A stretch of 64,000 nucleotides of DNA from Streptomyces sp. NBC_00223 (GCF_036199905.1 NZ_CP108109.1:7897475-7961474); one strand, 5' to 3'. Numbered from the stretch's first letter, positions 53,879 to 63,653 are shown. The notes: a model not told the origin generated them from the letters alone. Numbers and translations are program-made.

Positions 53879-54514
53879 GTGAGAATCAGCATCGGCGGCG
53901 AGCGGGTCGAGGTGCACGACGACCTCGCCCAGGCGCTGCTCGCGGCCCTGCGCGGCGAGCGGCTGGTCGAGCCGCCGCAGGCCTCCGCCTTCGACGACCT
54001 GACCGCCCTGGTCGCCTGCATCAGCCGCGTCACCCAGCACCTGAACGTGGTCAAGGAGCTGGCCATGTCCCGCGCGGACGCCAGCGACAGCTACTCCAAC
54101 CGGCGCGCCCTGGGCATCGCGGCCGCCATGGCTCCCTCGCAGCTGGGCCGTGTCCTGGAGGGCCACGGGCTCCCGCGCGACCGCCGAGCCGGCGGCGTGG
54201 ACCTGGCCGTGGCGTTCCGCACCACCGACGACGGCGTGCTGCACCTGGCCGCCGAGGAGGACGTGGCCGGCCTGCCCTCGTTCACCCTGCCGTTCAACCC
54301 CGCGCAGGGCGTGGTCGAGCCCACGGAGTTCGCCGGCCGCGAGCTCGAGTTCTACTACCGCCGCCAGGTCCCGATCGCGGTGGCCGATCTCGGGCGCACC
54401 GCCGGCTACACGCTGCGCCCCGAGCAGGGCCCGATCGCCTGCCTCACCGAGCGGGTCTTCGACGCCCTGTTCGGCGACCCGCGGATCGACCCGACCCGAC
54501 CCAACGGACGCTGA
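53879..54514 (+). CDS. hypothetical protein encoded upstream of tap
   Basis: 211 residues from a GTG with GGGAG upstream. No family recognised. It is soluble, with an N-terminal RISIGGERVEVHDDLAQ, a central helical SRVTQHLNVVKELAMSRADA and a C-terminal half rich in acidic residues. It ends 14 bases before tap and is probably co-transcribed, so a role in telomere replication or partition is conceivable but unproven. Confidence 0.65.
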   Translation: MRISIGGERVEVHDDLAQALLAALRGERLVEPPQASAFDDLTALVACISRVTQHLNVVKELAMSRADASDSYSNRRALGIAAAMAPSQLGRVLEGHGLPRDRRAGGVDLAVAFRTTDDGVLHLAAEEDVAGLPSFTLPFNPAQGVVEPTEFAGRELEFYYRRQVPIAVADLGRTAGYTLRPEQGPIACLTERVFDALFGDPRIDPTRPNGR

Positions 54515-54528
54515 GGAGACCGGCCCTG

Positions 54529-56997
54529 ATGTCGGATGACCTGTTCAACTCCGTCGACGCTCTGCTGGCGGCCGTGAACACCGGCCTGCCGCTTCCGGCG
54601 GAGCGGCAGCGGCTGCGCCTGGCGGCTGGGCTGACGCCTACGCAGATCGCCGCGGTTCTGCGGGTGGACTCGGCCCTGGTGTTGGGCTGGGAGGACGGAT
54701 CAGCCGTTCCGGGCCCGGACATCGCCCCGGCCTACGCGCGGCTGCTCGCGGGCCTGGCGGAGCGCTTCCCTGCGCCTGAACAGCCCACCGCTCCGGTCTC
54801 GGTCGTGCCGCAGGCGTTCACCGCCCCGGCGCCCGCCCAGGACACGGGTGACGGCCTAGTGGTTCCGCTGCTCGACCAGAACCCGGACGGCTCGCTGGTG
54901 ATGGGCGAGTCGGCGCCGTGCGTGCAGTGCTGCCAGCCCTCCGTCTATCGCGCGCAGGGCCGCCCGATGCACCTGGGCGGGTTCTGCCGCCCCGCCGCCC
55001 AGGCGCCCCAGGCCGCCGCACCGGCCGCCCAGCAGCCGGCCCCGGCTCCGGCGGGCCAGGCTCTGCCCGCCCCGGTGGCCCTGGCGCCCGTCGCCGCCCC
55101 GGCCGCGCCCGCTGCTCCTGCTCCTGTTTCCTCGTCGCCGGTGCGGCCCGCGCCCACCGCTTCCCCGGCCCCGTCGGCCAGGCCGCGCCCGGCGACGTCC
55201 CGTCCCGCTACCCGTCCGGCTGCGCCGCGTCCGGCCGCCACGGCTGCCGCTGCGCGCTGGTGGTCGGCGGTCGCGCTGGACGTCGCCGAGGGCGGCGGCT
55301 GGGTGCTGGACGTCCCGCAGATCCCGGCTCCGGCCGGGCCGAAGCTGGGCGACTGGTTCGCGTGGCTGGGAACGGGGCTGCCGCTGCGCGTCGAGCGCGC
55401 CCACCCGGCCGGACGCGGTGGCGACGGCATGGTCTGTCTGACCGCCGCCGCGCTCAAGCAGCTCGGCCTGCCCGCCATGCTGCCCGGCACGGAGAAGGCC
55501 CTGGCCGCGCTCCAGGCCAAGCTGGCCAAGGCCGCCGCCACGGTGGGCATGGAGATCTCCGAGGCGATCGGCCCGTCCTTCCACGCCTTCCGCCGTGCCG
55601 GGTCGGCCGGCGGCCCGAAGACCTCGGTGCGGGTCACCATCGCGCCGTGGCTGGGCCAGGGCGACGGCCGCCAGCAGGCCGTCAGCTCCCTCGCCGCCCC
55701 GCTGGCCACCGCCCCCGACGGCACCCGGGACGGGCTTGTCCTGGCTCGCCGCTACCGGGCCTTCACCACCGACCTCGGCGTCGCCCCCGGCGCGACCACG
55801 GCCTCGACCGCGATGTTGCTCCTGGACGCGGTGCGCCCCCGCGTGGAGTGGACCAAGGACCAGGCGATGGGGGAGTGGTCCTCGTACATGCGCGAGGGCG
55901 CACTGCCCTCGGGAGACCTGTGCGTGCCGCCGGCCGCCGGGGCCCGCCACCCGCTCACCCGCGAACTCCTCTCCAAGGGAGAGACGGTGTGCGAAGAGGA
56001 GGACTACAAGTGGTGGGCCCGCGAACTCACCACCGAGGAGGCCGGCCGCCAGTTCGCGGTCGCAGTCGACGTGTGCGCGAGCTACCTGTCCGTCACCGAC
56101 TCCCTGCGCCTGCCCATCGGCCCGTACGCGTACGTGGAGCACCCGGCCTGGGACGGCAAGACCGCCGGCCTGTGGTGGTGCGACTTCACCGGCACCGAGG
56201 TTGACTCCCTGCTGCCGCACCCGGCCACCTTCCACGGCCAGCCGCCGACCGGGCCCGGCTGGTACGCCACCGTCACGGTCGCCTACATGGCCACCACCTA
56301 CGGCTTCGACCAGGCCACCATCACCGCCGCCTACCTGGCCGCCCACACCGCACCGCTGCTCAAAGAGTGGACCGGCCGGATCAGGGGCGGCTACAAGCGG
56401 ACCTACGCCGAGCTGGGTCTGTTCGACGGCCAGAGCCCGGAGGAGTTCCTGGCCGCCTACGCCGTCCACAGGGACGTCGGCACCGACCCGGTCCGCGCGG
56501 ACGCCCTGGTCCTCGCGGAGACCTACAAGAACGTCTACAAGGGCGGGATCGGCAAGTGGGCCGACTCCGCCCGCCACCTGGACGACCAGGTGTGGCTGGA
56601 GAAGGTCGCCGCCTCCTGGTCCTACGACCCCGCGCTGCGCTTCCAGGTCATCGCCGCCGCCCGCATCGCCGCCCACCGCCGCCTGCGCAAGACCCTGCTG
56701 CTCACCGGCCGGGCCCCCTTCGCGGTCAACGTGGACAGCTACCTGTACGCCGCCGCCGCCCCGTCCCCGCTGGAGCTGCTCCCGGTCAAGGACGACGGCA
56801 CCCCGGTCCCCGGCGCACTGCGCCTGGGCATCGCCCCGGGCAGCCACAAGCACGAAGCCTCGATCCCCCTGGAGGCCGTGGTCGAGGCGATGGAGCGCCG
56901 GGAGCACCCCTCCAAGCTGGTCCACCACTACACCACTGACGGCACCCCGATCGCCCCGGAGCAGACCGACAACGACGACGAGGAAGGCGGCAACTGA
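54529..56997 (+). CDS. tap: telomere-associated protein Tap
   Basis: 822 residues. The N-terminus has a helix-turn-helix-like LRLAAGLTPTQIAAVLRVDS (~29-48); C131, C134, C135 and C153 form a possible zinc site; an Ala/Pro-rich linker spans ~157-242; the large C-terminal domain (WWSAVALDVAEGGGWVLD on) matches Streptomyces Tap proteins. Known role: Tap binds the telomere 3' overhang and recruits the terminal protein for end patching. The stop overlaps the tpg start (TGATG), the conserved tap-tpg order. It is longer than typical Tap because of the linker. Confidence 0.85.
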   Translation: MSDDLFNSVDALLAAVNTGLPLPAERQRLRLAAGLTPTQIAAVLRVDSALVLGWEDGSAVPGPDIAPAYARLLAGLAERFPAPEQPTAPVSVVPQAFTAPAPAQDTGDGLVVPLLDQNPDGSLVMGESAPCVQCCQPSVYRAQGRPMHLGGFCRPAAQAPQAAAPAAQQPAPAPAGQALPAPVALAPVAAPAAPAAPAPVSSSPVRPAPTASPAPSARPRPATSRPATRPAAPRPAATAAAARWWSAVALDVAEGGGWVLDVPQIPAPAGPKLGDWFAWLGTGLPLRVERAHPAGRGGDGMVCLTAAALKQLGLPAMLPGTEKALAALQAKLAKAAATVGMEISEAIGPSFHAFRRAGSAGGPKTSVRVTIAPWLGQGDGRQQAVSSLAAPLATAPDGTRDGLVLARRYRAFTTDLGVAPGATTASTAMLLLDAVRPRVEWTKDQAMGEWSSYMREGALPSGDLCVPPAAGARHPLTRELLSKGETVCEEEDYKWWARELTTEEAGRQFAVAVDVCASYLSVTDSLRLPIGPYAYVEHPAWDGKTAGLWWCDFTGTEVDSLLPHPATFHGQPPTGPGWYATVTVAYMATTYGFDQATITAAYLAAHTAPLLKEWTGRIRGGYKRTYAELGLFDGQSPEEFLAAYAVHRDVGTDPVRADALVLAETYKNVYKGGIGKWADSARHLDDQVWLEKVAASWSYDPALRFQVIAAARIAAHRRLRKTLLLTGRAPFAVNVDSYLYAAAAPSPLELLPVKDDGTPVPGALRLGIAPGSHKHEASIPLEAVVEAMERREHPSKLVHHYTTDGTPIAPEQTDNDDEEGGN

Positions 56998-57545
56998 TGG
57001 CGGCCAAGGGGCTGTTCGGCCGGGTGCGCGAGGCGCTGTTCCCCTCCAGGAAGGCGCCGGTGCAGTCCACCACGCAGGCCGGCCAGGTGCGGGAGCGCAA
57101 GTATAGCGGGAACACCAAGGCCATGGCCGCCGCCTACGGCGTCGCCCCGCGCACCGTGCTCCGCTGGATCGACGGCACCCGCCACCCCAAGGGAGAAGCC
57201 GCCGAGCGACTGCAGCGCGAGGCGGTCGACGTGCAGACCACCGAGCGCGGCCGGGAGCGCAAGGCCAAGCAACTGGCCCAGCGCGGCACCGTCTCCGGGA
57301 TCGGGGCCCGGGTCGGCCGCACCATGACCTTCGAGATCCGCGGCTCGGACGCGGTCCGCGCCCGCGACATCCACCTGAACCTGACGGGCGAGCAGGCCGC
57401 CGCCCTGGCCCTCGCCGAGAACGAGGGCGAGGTGCGACAGATCGTCGGCCAGGCCCTCGCGGAATACTTCAACGGCGGCCCCGGCTACGGCGGCTTCGGC
57501 CCGGACGACTTCGACTTCGACCCCAACGACTTCGACCTGACCTGA
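56997..57545 (+). CDS. tpg: telomere terminal protein Tpg
   Basis: 182 residues, the usual Tpg length (~185). The N-terminal helix-turn-helix is NTKAMAAAYGVAPRTVLRWI (39-58); the middle GARVGRTMTFEIRGSD is the region expected to hold the priming Thr (T109 or T111 are candidates here; compare T114 reported for S. coelicolor Tpg); the end is acidic (DDFDFDPNDFD). Tpg is covalently linked to the 5' ends of linear replicons and primes end replication. Translationally coupled to tap. Confidence 0.88.
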   Translation: MAAKGLFGRVREALFPSRKAPVQSTTQAGQVRERKYSGNTKAMAAAYGVAPRTVLRWIDGTRHPKGEAAERLQREAVDVQTTERGRERKAKQLAQRGTVSGIGARVGRTMTFEIRGSDAVRARDIHLNLTGEQAAALALAENEGEVRQIVGQALAEYFNGGPGYGGFGPDDFDFDPNDFDLT

Positions 57546-57589
57546 CCCGGATCAGCACACAGCCTCCTTGCAGGAAAGCCTGATTGGCG

Positions 57590-57880
57590 GTGAGAGCCCT
57601 GTGGGACCACGAACTCCGCGCCGCCGGCGCCACCTCACCCGTCGTCCTGGCGAACAGCGGCGTCCCGCGGCGGGTGGTCGCACTCGTTGCCGTACCGGCT
57701 GACCCCGGGGGCCGTCTCGCCGCCGTCCTGCCGCAGCAACCCTGCCGCTGGGCCCGGGACGGCATCCTGCGCGCCGAGCAGCGAGGAACTGCTGGTCTCC
57801 GAGCACCCGGCCGATGCCTCACCCCGCTACGCCTCGCCGTCGGGCGGCTGACCGGAGAGCCGACGGGTGGGTGGTCGTAG
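57590..57880 (+). CDS. small hypothetical protein, probably frameshifted
   Basis: About 96 residues from the GTG at 57590 (a TTG at 57584 also possible). The first ~65 residues (VRALWDHELRAAGATSPVVL, then RRVVALVAVPADPGGRLAAV) read like protein, but after RDGILRAE a different frame looks more natural (EELLVSEHPADASPRY, ending in a TGA at about 57852). So a small gene may be split here too. No function can be given. Confidence 0.35.
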   Translation: MRALWDHELRAAGATSPVVLANSGVPRRVVALVAVPADPGGRLAAVLPQQPCRWARDGILRAEQRGTAGLRAPGRCLTPLRLAVGRLTGEPTGGWS

Positions 57881-57916
57881 TCACGACCACCCACCCGCCC
57901 GCGCCCGGTACCAGGC

Positions 57917-58405
57917 TCAGGGGCCGTGCGGGGTGGGGATCGCGCGGCTATCGCGTCGGGCGGGAGCATCAGATCGATCACCGGGTGCGCGCCGCCGTCG
58001 AGCGAGACGAGCAGTCGCGCCGCCCATCCCTCGGCGGCGAGGACGGCCCCGTGCGGCGCGTCCGCCCGGATCGGCAGGACGGTCAGCAGCACCCAGTCGC
58101 GGCGGCGGGCCGGCCCGTGCCGCGGGTGCTGGTGGTGTTCGGCGAGCCGGTCGCCGACCGCGGTTGCTTGTCGGCGGTTCACGCTGCCGATGTAGCGGCA
58201 CCAGCCCCGGGCATCCCAGGCCACGTACACCGCGCGCGGCACGGTGATCTCGCTCCGGGCGGCCTCGACGGTCGCCCGGCAGGCCAAGGCCGGAGGCCGG
58301 GTCGTCGGCGCGGGCGAGGGCACCGGTGTCCAGGAGCGGCGCCAGGGTGCGGACGGCGGGGGCGAGCCGCCGACGGATCTGACGGGGGATCGTTACCGAG
58401 GTCAC
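57917..58405 (-). pseudogene. GIY-YIG nuclease-like protein, frameshifted
   Basis: Starts at a GTG overlapping the stop of the 705-residue gene (GTGA). The first frame gives VTSVTIPRQIRRRLAPAV to ADDPASGL; after about 58276 the sense continues in a second frame (ACRATVEAARSEITVPRA, AVYVAWDARGWCRYIGSVNR). VYV and YIGS are a GIY-YIG core. The second frame stays open past 57900, so the true end is unknown. GIY-YIG proteins are nicking nucleases; catalytic Arg and Glu cannot be assigned safely. Confidence 0.5.
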
Positions 58406-60519
58406 GCGCCGTCACCGTCCTCGTACTCGTCCTCCGGGTCCGGCATCACGTTGGCCACGGGGCCGAACTTGATGAGAGTCTCGGTGATGCTGCCCAACTG
58501 AACCCGCAGGGCGTCCACACTGGTGACGAGGCCGAACACCTCACGGCCACGGGCGTGGGTCTGGGTCATCTTGGCGAGCGTGAACGCGGCCCGGCTGGCG
58601 GCCTTGATCGAGTTCTGCAGGATCCGGCGCTGCCGTGCGTCCTCGGTCTCCGTAGTGCTGCCGCTCCCGGTCTTGCCGTCGAGCTTCTTCTTGAGCTCGG
58701 CGATCGACGCCTCGGCCTCCACCGGGCTGGCGGCGTAGACCAGGTCCCACTCGTAGTCGATGGAGACCACCGCGCCGGCCTTGTCGACGACCGGCTCGCC
58801 ATCCCGCATCACCGCACCGTCGATCTCCCGCGCGGCGGTGTGGAACTGCTTGGGCAGGATGCTGGGGTCGGCCGCGACGTGCGCGTAGGCGATGGAGTGG
58901 AGCATCCGCAGCCCGCCCTGGGTGCCGGCCAGCAACGCCAGCAGGGCGTTGGGGGTGTGCCGCAGCGGCGCGGTGCGCACCTCACGGGCCGCGGCGAGCT
59001 TGGAGCCGCGGTCACGGGTGATGAAGCCGGAGACGATCGCGGCGGTGCCGCCGAGCACGGTCAGCTCGGCCACCGCGTTGGTCTCGTCCAGCAGCGCCCG
59101 CTCGAGGATGCCGTCGAGGACCTTCAGGGCGTCGGTGCCGCGGGTCAGCGTCCAGTTCCGCTTCCACACCGTGTCGGTGATGGTGCCGCCGTTGCCGAGG
59201 GCGCGGGCGTACTGGTCGATGGCCGGGGAGCTGCGGTAGGCGGACAGCGCCATCGACGCGATCCGCTCGCTCACCTTCTGGCGGTCGGCCCTGCCGATGC
59301 CGAACTCCTGCTTGAGGAGCCGGTTCATCCTCTCAGCCTGACCGGCGAGCATGCCCTGCTGGTGCAGGGCCACCGACCACAGGCGGTGCGGCGGCAGGCC
59401 GAGGAGCTTGTGCATCGTGGCCGGGCTGACCTCGCCGAGCAGCACCTTGTACGTGTCGGCGTCGACCAAGTGCTCGCGCAGGGCGTGCCGGTAGACGCGC
59501 TGCATGCCCTGGGTGTACTGCGCGCCTTCGTCCCACGGGGTGACGTGGACGTGCAGGTTGGCCACCAGGTCGTCGCGGGCGGCGACCAGGTCGGGCAGCG
59601 GGGTGCCGTCCTCCGTGACGGCGCCGACCACCACGATGGCCGGGAAGGTCAGGGTGTGGCCCTCGCGGCGGGTCGCCTCGGTGAGGACCTTCTCGGCCAG
59701 GCCGCGGCGTACGCGGGCGGCCATCTCGGTCACCTTTGCGCGGGCCGAGCGCTGGTCGGCCGGCCGGCGCGGGCCGGAGCGGTCCACCGGGCCGATCACG
59801 GCGGCGACGCACGCCGCCGCCGCCTCGTCGATGTTGCCGCCAGTGCGCGCCAGCCACATGCTGACGAGCCGGCTGTTGCCGTCGCCAGCGACGGTGTAGG
59901 TCTCCTCGACGCCGTCGTCGTAGACGACCCGGACCAGGAACAGCGTCATCGGCTCCTTGATGCCGTGCTGCAGCACGCTCTCGGTGTAGACGTTTCGCTG
60001 GCCCTGGGCCCCGTACGTCTGGCGCATGCTCTCGGTGACCGCGTCGGCCAGGGCCTGACGGTCCGCCACCCGCACTACGAACAGCGCCCTCGGCTGCCCG
60101 GTCGCCTCGTCGATGAAGGTCCTGTAGACGACCGGGGCGTTGTTCTCCTGCTTGTCGTCCATCGCGGTGTGCAGCTTGTGCACCCACCGCTGGTTGAGGA
60201 AGTCGGGCAGTACGTCCAGGTCGGTGAACCGCCGGTGCGGCGGGATGGCGTACAGGGTGCCGCCGACGACCGGCTTGGCCATCAGCAGGCCGGCGTCGGC
60301 GGTCTCCCCGGCCGCCTCGACCAGCTTGCGCAGCAGCACGGGGTCCACGGCACCGCCGGTGACCACGGTGGCCGCGTCCTCGTCCAGCGAGTTCACCGGG
60401 TTGTCGAGCAGGGTCTTGCGGAAGCCGCGCAACTGCGTGACCGGCGCCGGGTCCGGCACCTCGTCGGGGCGCCGCAGCAGCGGGGGAAGACTGTCGTTCT
60501 CGAACGCGTCGATACTCAT
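58402..60519 (-). CDS. conserved-looking subtelomeric protein of unknown function, possible ParB-like fold
   Basis: 705 residues from the ATG of MSIDAFENDSLPPLL. A stretch YTVAGDGNSRLVSMWLA resembles the DGNxR motif of ParB/sulfiredoxin-fold proteins, which would suggest a DNA-binding or nuclease-like N-terminal domain; this is tentative. The rest is helical, with SIAELKKKLDGKTGSGS and an acidic end (PDPEDEYEDGDGA). It lies between tpg and the terminal helicase gene and is coupled to the GIY-YIG-like gene. Other possibility: a novel replication or end-maintenance protein. Confidence 0.65.
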   Translation of the reverse strand: MSIDAFENDSLPPLLRRPDEVPDPAPVTQLRGFRKTLLDNPVNSLDEDAATVVTGGAVDPVLLRKLVEAAGETADAGLLMAKPVVGGTLYAIPPHRRFTDLDVLPDFLNQRWVHKLHTAMDDKQENNAPVVYRTFIDEATGQPRALFVVRVADRQALADAVTESMRQTYGAQGQRNVYTESVLQHGIKEPMTLFLVRVVYDDGVEETYTVAGDGNSRLVSMWLARTGGNIDEAAAACVAAVIGPVDRSGPRRPADQRSARAKVTEMAARVRRGLAEKVLTEATRREGHTLTFPAIVVVGAVTEDGTPLPDLVAARDDLVANLHVHVTPWDEGAQYTQGMQRVYRHALREHLVDADTYKVLLGEVSPATMHKLLGLPPHRLWSVALHQQGMLAGQAERMNRLLKQEFGIGRADRQKVSERIASMALSAYRSSPAIDQYARALGNGGTITDTVWKRNWTLTRGTDALKVLDGILERALLDETNAVAELTVLGGTAAIVSGFITRDRGSKLAAAREVRTAPLRHTPNALLALLAGTQGGLRMLHSIAYAHVAADPSILPKQFHTAAREIDGAVMRDGEPVVDKAGAVVSIDYEWDLVYAASPVEAEASIAELKKKLDGKTGSGSTTETEDARQRRILQNSIKAASRAAFTLAKMTQTHARGREVFGLVTSVDALRVQLGSITETLIKFGPVANVMPDPEDEYEDGDGA

Positions 60520-60727
60520 GAAAAAACGCCCTTTGGGGACTGGCGCGCCGCAGGCTGAACCTGCCATCCCCGGCATCGGGCCAGAGACTCCACTGCGCGC
60601 CGTCCAAAGGGCGGCGGGCGTCGTCACAGCTCCCCACCGGCTCACGGTCCGGTACGTCACCATGCCGACCGGCGTTCCACGAAACTAGGCGAGCCACTGG
60701 TCGGTCCCGAAGGCGCTAGCCGCTCTT

Positions 60728-60755
60728 CACCTCGCAGGTCCAACCCTGCGAGGTG
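60728..60755. promoter_or_regulatory. perfect 11-bp hairpin in the gap between two leftward genes
   Basis: CACCTCGCAGG, a six-base loop and CCTGCGAGGTG. The gap 60520-61047 (528 bases) also has a 9-bp inverted repeat with arms GCCCTTTGG (60528-60536) and CCAAAGGGC (60604-60612), just upstream of the 705-residue gene. No gene is visible in the gap. The hairpin may terminate the helicase mRNA or be a binding site. Confidence 0.5.
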
Positions 60756-61047
60756 CAGTTCCGTATAACCGGAGCGGTACGCGGCCGACACTCGACGCAC
60801 CGGCACCTGCCAGTCTAACCCCCCTCAGCTCGACCGGCCGACTCCGTTGTGCGCAACGTGGTGAGACGACCCGTGCACTACGGCCGGGCACGTCCTCGGC
60901 CTGCCTCGCTCCGACACGGCTCCACAACGCGGGGTACGGGCGCTCCGGCGCACGCGATGGCGGCCAACGAGACCGTGCTCGCCCACCCTGCGCGTTGTTG
61001 GGGCGCGACAGATCGGTACCCGCCACCGGCCCGTCTCCGGCACACGC

Positions 61048-63513
61048 CTACTCCCAGCGCATGCCGAGTTCGGCGAGGCGCTCGGCGCGGGCGGCCGGGA
61101 TGTCGGCGCGCCTGCTGCGGCTGTTGGCGATGAACATGCCGAGGCCGATCTCGATGGTGGTGCCGTCGGCCAGCTCCAACGGCTCCTTGTGCTTGCGCGG
61201 GACGGTGAGGTGCCCTTCGCGCTCCCGGTACTGCGCGGCGGCCGCCAGGTTCCGCTGCTCCTTCTCCGCGTGGGTCACCTTTGGGGCCGGCCGCTGCTCG
61301 GCGGTCAGCGGCGCCAGGCCGAGGACGTGCTCCAAGGCCCACTGCTGGGCGGGGCCGAGCTTGTCCCAGCCGATCTGCTGCGTGCGGGCCCATCCGGCGA
61401 GGTCCTCGCCCTGGACGACGACGCCGTCGGGCTCGGTGCCGGCGAGGGTCCCGCCGACCTTCGCGTGGCGCCAGGCGAGGGTGAAGCTGCGCTGCCAGTC
61501 CACCGACCATCCGGTGGGGCACCAGGCGGGGTCGATGGCGTCGTAGGCGGCCTTGCGGTCGGCGGCCAGTGCCCCGGTCCAGTCCAGGCCCTGTTCGCCG
61601 GCCGCGGCGCGGCGCTCCAGGGCCTCGGTGCGGCGCTGGGCGGTGCGCAGGTTCTTCATGATGACGCCGACCGGGCGCCCGCCCCACACGGCGTCGGCAG
61701 GCGGGCAAGCATGTCCGTGCTCGGCGGCGTAGCCGGCGACCGCGGTCAGGTTGTCGGTGAAGGCGGTATCGAACGCGGACCAGACCATGCCGAGCTCGTC
61801 CAGCAGGGCGATTCGCTCGGCGTCCAGGACCCCGGCGGCCTTGTAGCGGCGCTGGTCGGCCACCCACGCCCCGACCCGGTGCCCCGAGGTCGCCCGGTAG
61901 GCGTAGGGCACCTTCACGTCGCCGAACTTCTCCCGGTAGGCGAGCAGCTCCTCCAGACCGCGCCGGAACTCCTCCCGCTCGGGCTCCAGCACCCGGGTCC
62001 GCACGAACGCCGCGATGACCGCCGGGTCGCGTCGGCTGGAGAACTGCAGCAGCTGCGCCTCGCCACCGGCGGAGCTGAACTCCTCCGGAGCCCCCGCGTG
62101 CCGCGACTCCTGCGGGGGCCGGGCCTCGGACTGCGGCAGCGCCAGGCGTTCGACGGAGGCTGCGTCGTGCGACCGCAGCGCCATCAGAACCTTCGCTAGC
62201 CCGTCGTACGCCTTCGAGGTGAGCAGCTGCTCGCCGTCCTCGTCGGCCCCCAGCAGCACGGGCACTACGATGGTGGCTACCTTCCCGCTGCCCGGGTGCA
62301 TCCGCAGAGCGCGCCCGACGGCCTGGACCAAGTCGACCATCGACCCGCGCACGTCCGCGAAGAACACGCTGTCGCAGTCGAAGGTGTCCACCCCCTCGGA
62401 GAGCACTTTCACCGACGACAGGATGTACCGCAGCAGCTGCCACCCGTCCTCGCCGACCAGCGAGGAGAACGTGCCCAGCGCGGCCCGTCGCTCCGCCGGG
62501 GTGTGCTCGGCCTCCAGCCAGCTCGTGCCGACCAGCTCCGGCCGCGGGTGCAGCGCCGGATCCCGCTCCCACAGCACCCGCGCCACCTCTCGCAGACCGG
62601 TGCTCAGCGCCCGCGCCTCCGCCACCATGTGGTGGAACGACAGCACCCGCGACAGGTCCCACTCCGTACACGCCGTCAGCAGCGCCGTCTGCAACGCGGC
62701 CAGCCGAGCCCCCCGGTACTCCACCGACCGGTCACTCGCACCGCGCTGCTCCAGGCCCTGCAGCACTGGGTCTGCGACGTCGACGCACAGGATGCGGTAC
62801 GGGGCGATCACCCCGTCCGAGATCGCCCTCCCGAGCGGGTAGTCGTGCGCGACGGGCCCGAACAGCGCCTCGTCGTCCATACTTGCGATCAGCTCCGCCG
62901 CCTCGATCCCCACCGCGGCGGCCCGCTCCCGATCGTCCTCCTTCACCGCCCACAGCCTTGGCGTCGCCGTCATGAACAACCGCCGGTCACACGGGATCCG
63001 GGCATTGTCCAAGATCGCCGCCCACGGCCGCCCTGCCTGCCCGGACACCCGGTGCGCCTCGTCCACCACCGCCAGCGACCACGCTGGCAACCCGGCCCGG
63101 TGGGCCCCCTCCAGGTGCCCCAGCCCCACACTCGCGTACGTGGCGAACACCGTCACCAGCCCCGGCCCGGCGGTCCACTTCACCAGCTCCGCAGGATCCG
63201 TGGTGCACTTGATCCCCGGCTGCTCGCCGGCCCTCAACGAGCAGAGCCCGAACATCCGCCAGCCGCGCCTCTCCCGCTGCCACACCCCGACCGACTGCTC
63301 TAGCAGCGGTAACGAGGGGACCAGCACCAGTGCCCGCTCCGCGTGGAGGCGGGAGGCGACGTGAACAGCCGTCAGCGACTTGCCCGCCCCCGTCGCGGCC
63401 CTGATCTGACACCGAAGCCCCTCCGGCGGCACCGCCCCCGACGCGGGCAGCGTCAGGAGCCGGACCGATGCCCCGCACGCCTCCTCCTGGTTCGGCCGCA
63501 GCTTCCTCGCCAT
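61048..63513 (-). CDS. ttrA: telomere-proximal DEAD/DEAH helicase (TtrA-like)
   Basis: 821 residues from an ATG with AGGAGG upstream. Helicase motifs: RAATGAGKSLTA (Walker A), LAVVDEAHRVSG (DEAH), FMTATPRLW, and QAVGRALRMHPGSG (motif VI). Two helicase-associated (HA) domains follow, around YREKFGDVKVPYAYRATSG and QYREREGHLTVPRKHKEP. This architecture and the place as the last gene before the end match the TtrA-type terminal helicases of streptomycete linear replicons, linked to conjugal transfer of ends. Transcribed away from the telomere. Confidence 0.85.
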   Translation of the reverse strand: MARKLRPNQEEACGASVRLLTLPASGAVPPEGLRCQIRAATGAGKSLTAVHVASRLHAERALVLVPSLPLLEQSVGVWQRERRGWRMFGLCSLRAGEQPGIKCTTDPAELVKWTAGPGLVTVFATYASVGLGHLEGAHRAGLPAWSLAVVDEAHRVSGQAGRPWAAILDNARIPCDRRLFMTATPRLWAVKEDDRERAAAVGIEAAELIASMDDEALFGPVAHDYPLGRAISDGVIAPYRILCVDVADPVLQGLEQRGASDRSVEYRGARLAALQTALLTACTEWDLSRVLSFHHMVAEARALSTGLREVARVLWERDPALHPRPELVGTSWLEAEHTPAERRAALGTFSSLVGEDGWQLLRYILSSVKVLSEGVDTFDCDSVFFADVRGSMVDLVQAVGRALRMHPGSGKVATIVVPVLLGADEDGEQLLTSKAYDGLAKVLMALRSHDAASVERLALPQSEARPPQESRHAGAPEEFSSAGGEAQLLQFSSRRDPAVIAAFVRTRVLEPEREEFRRGLEELLAYREKFGDVKVPYAYRATSGHRVGAWVADQRRYKAAGVLDAERIALLDELGMVWSAFDTAFTDNLTAVAGYAAEHGHACPPADAVWGGRPVGVIMKNLRTAQRRTEALERRAAAGEQGLDWTGALAADRKAAYDAIDPAWCPTGWSVDWQRSFTLAWRHAKVGGTLAGTEPDGVVVQGEDLAGWARTQQIGWDKLGPAQQWALEHVLGLAPLTAEQRPAPKVTHAEKEQRNLAAAAQYREREGHLTVPRKHKEPLELADGTTIEIGLGMFIANSRSRRADIPAARAERLAELGMRWE

Positions 63514-63653
63514 GACGGATGCCTCCTCTTTCCGGAACGAGCGAGGAACGACAGGAAGTGGATCACGACACTGATCGAGTCCGCGATCTTGAGCCCTCCC
63601 CGGAGCCTCCCTAACACCACAGAGTTTAGCGGGATTGCGTCTTTGAATCAGGA

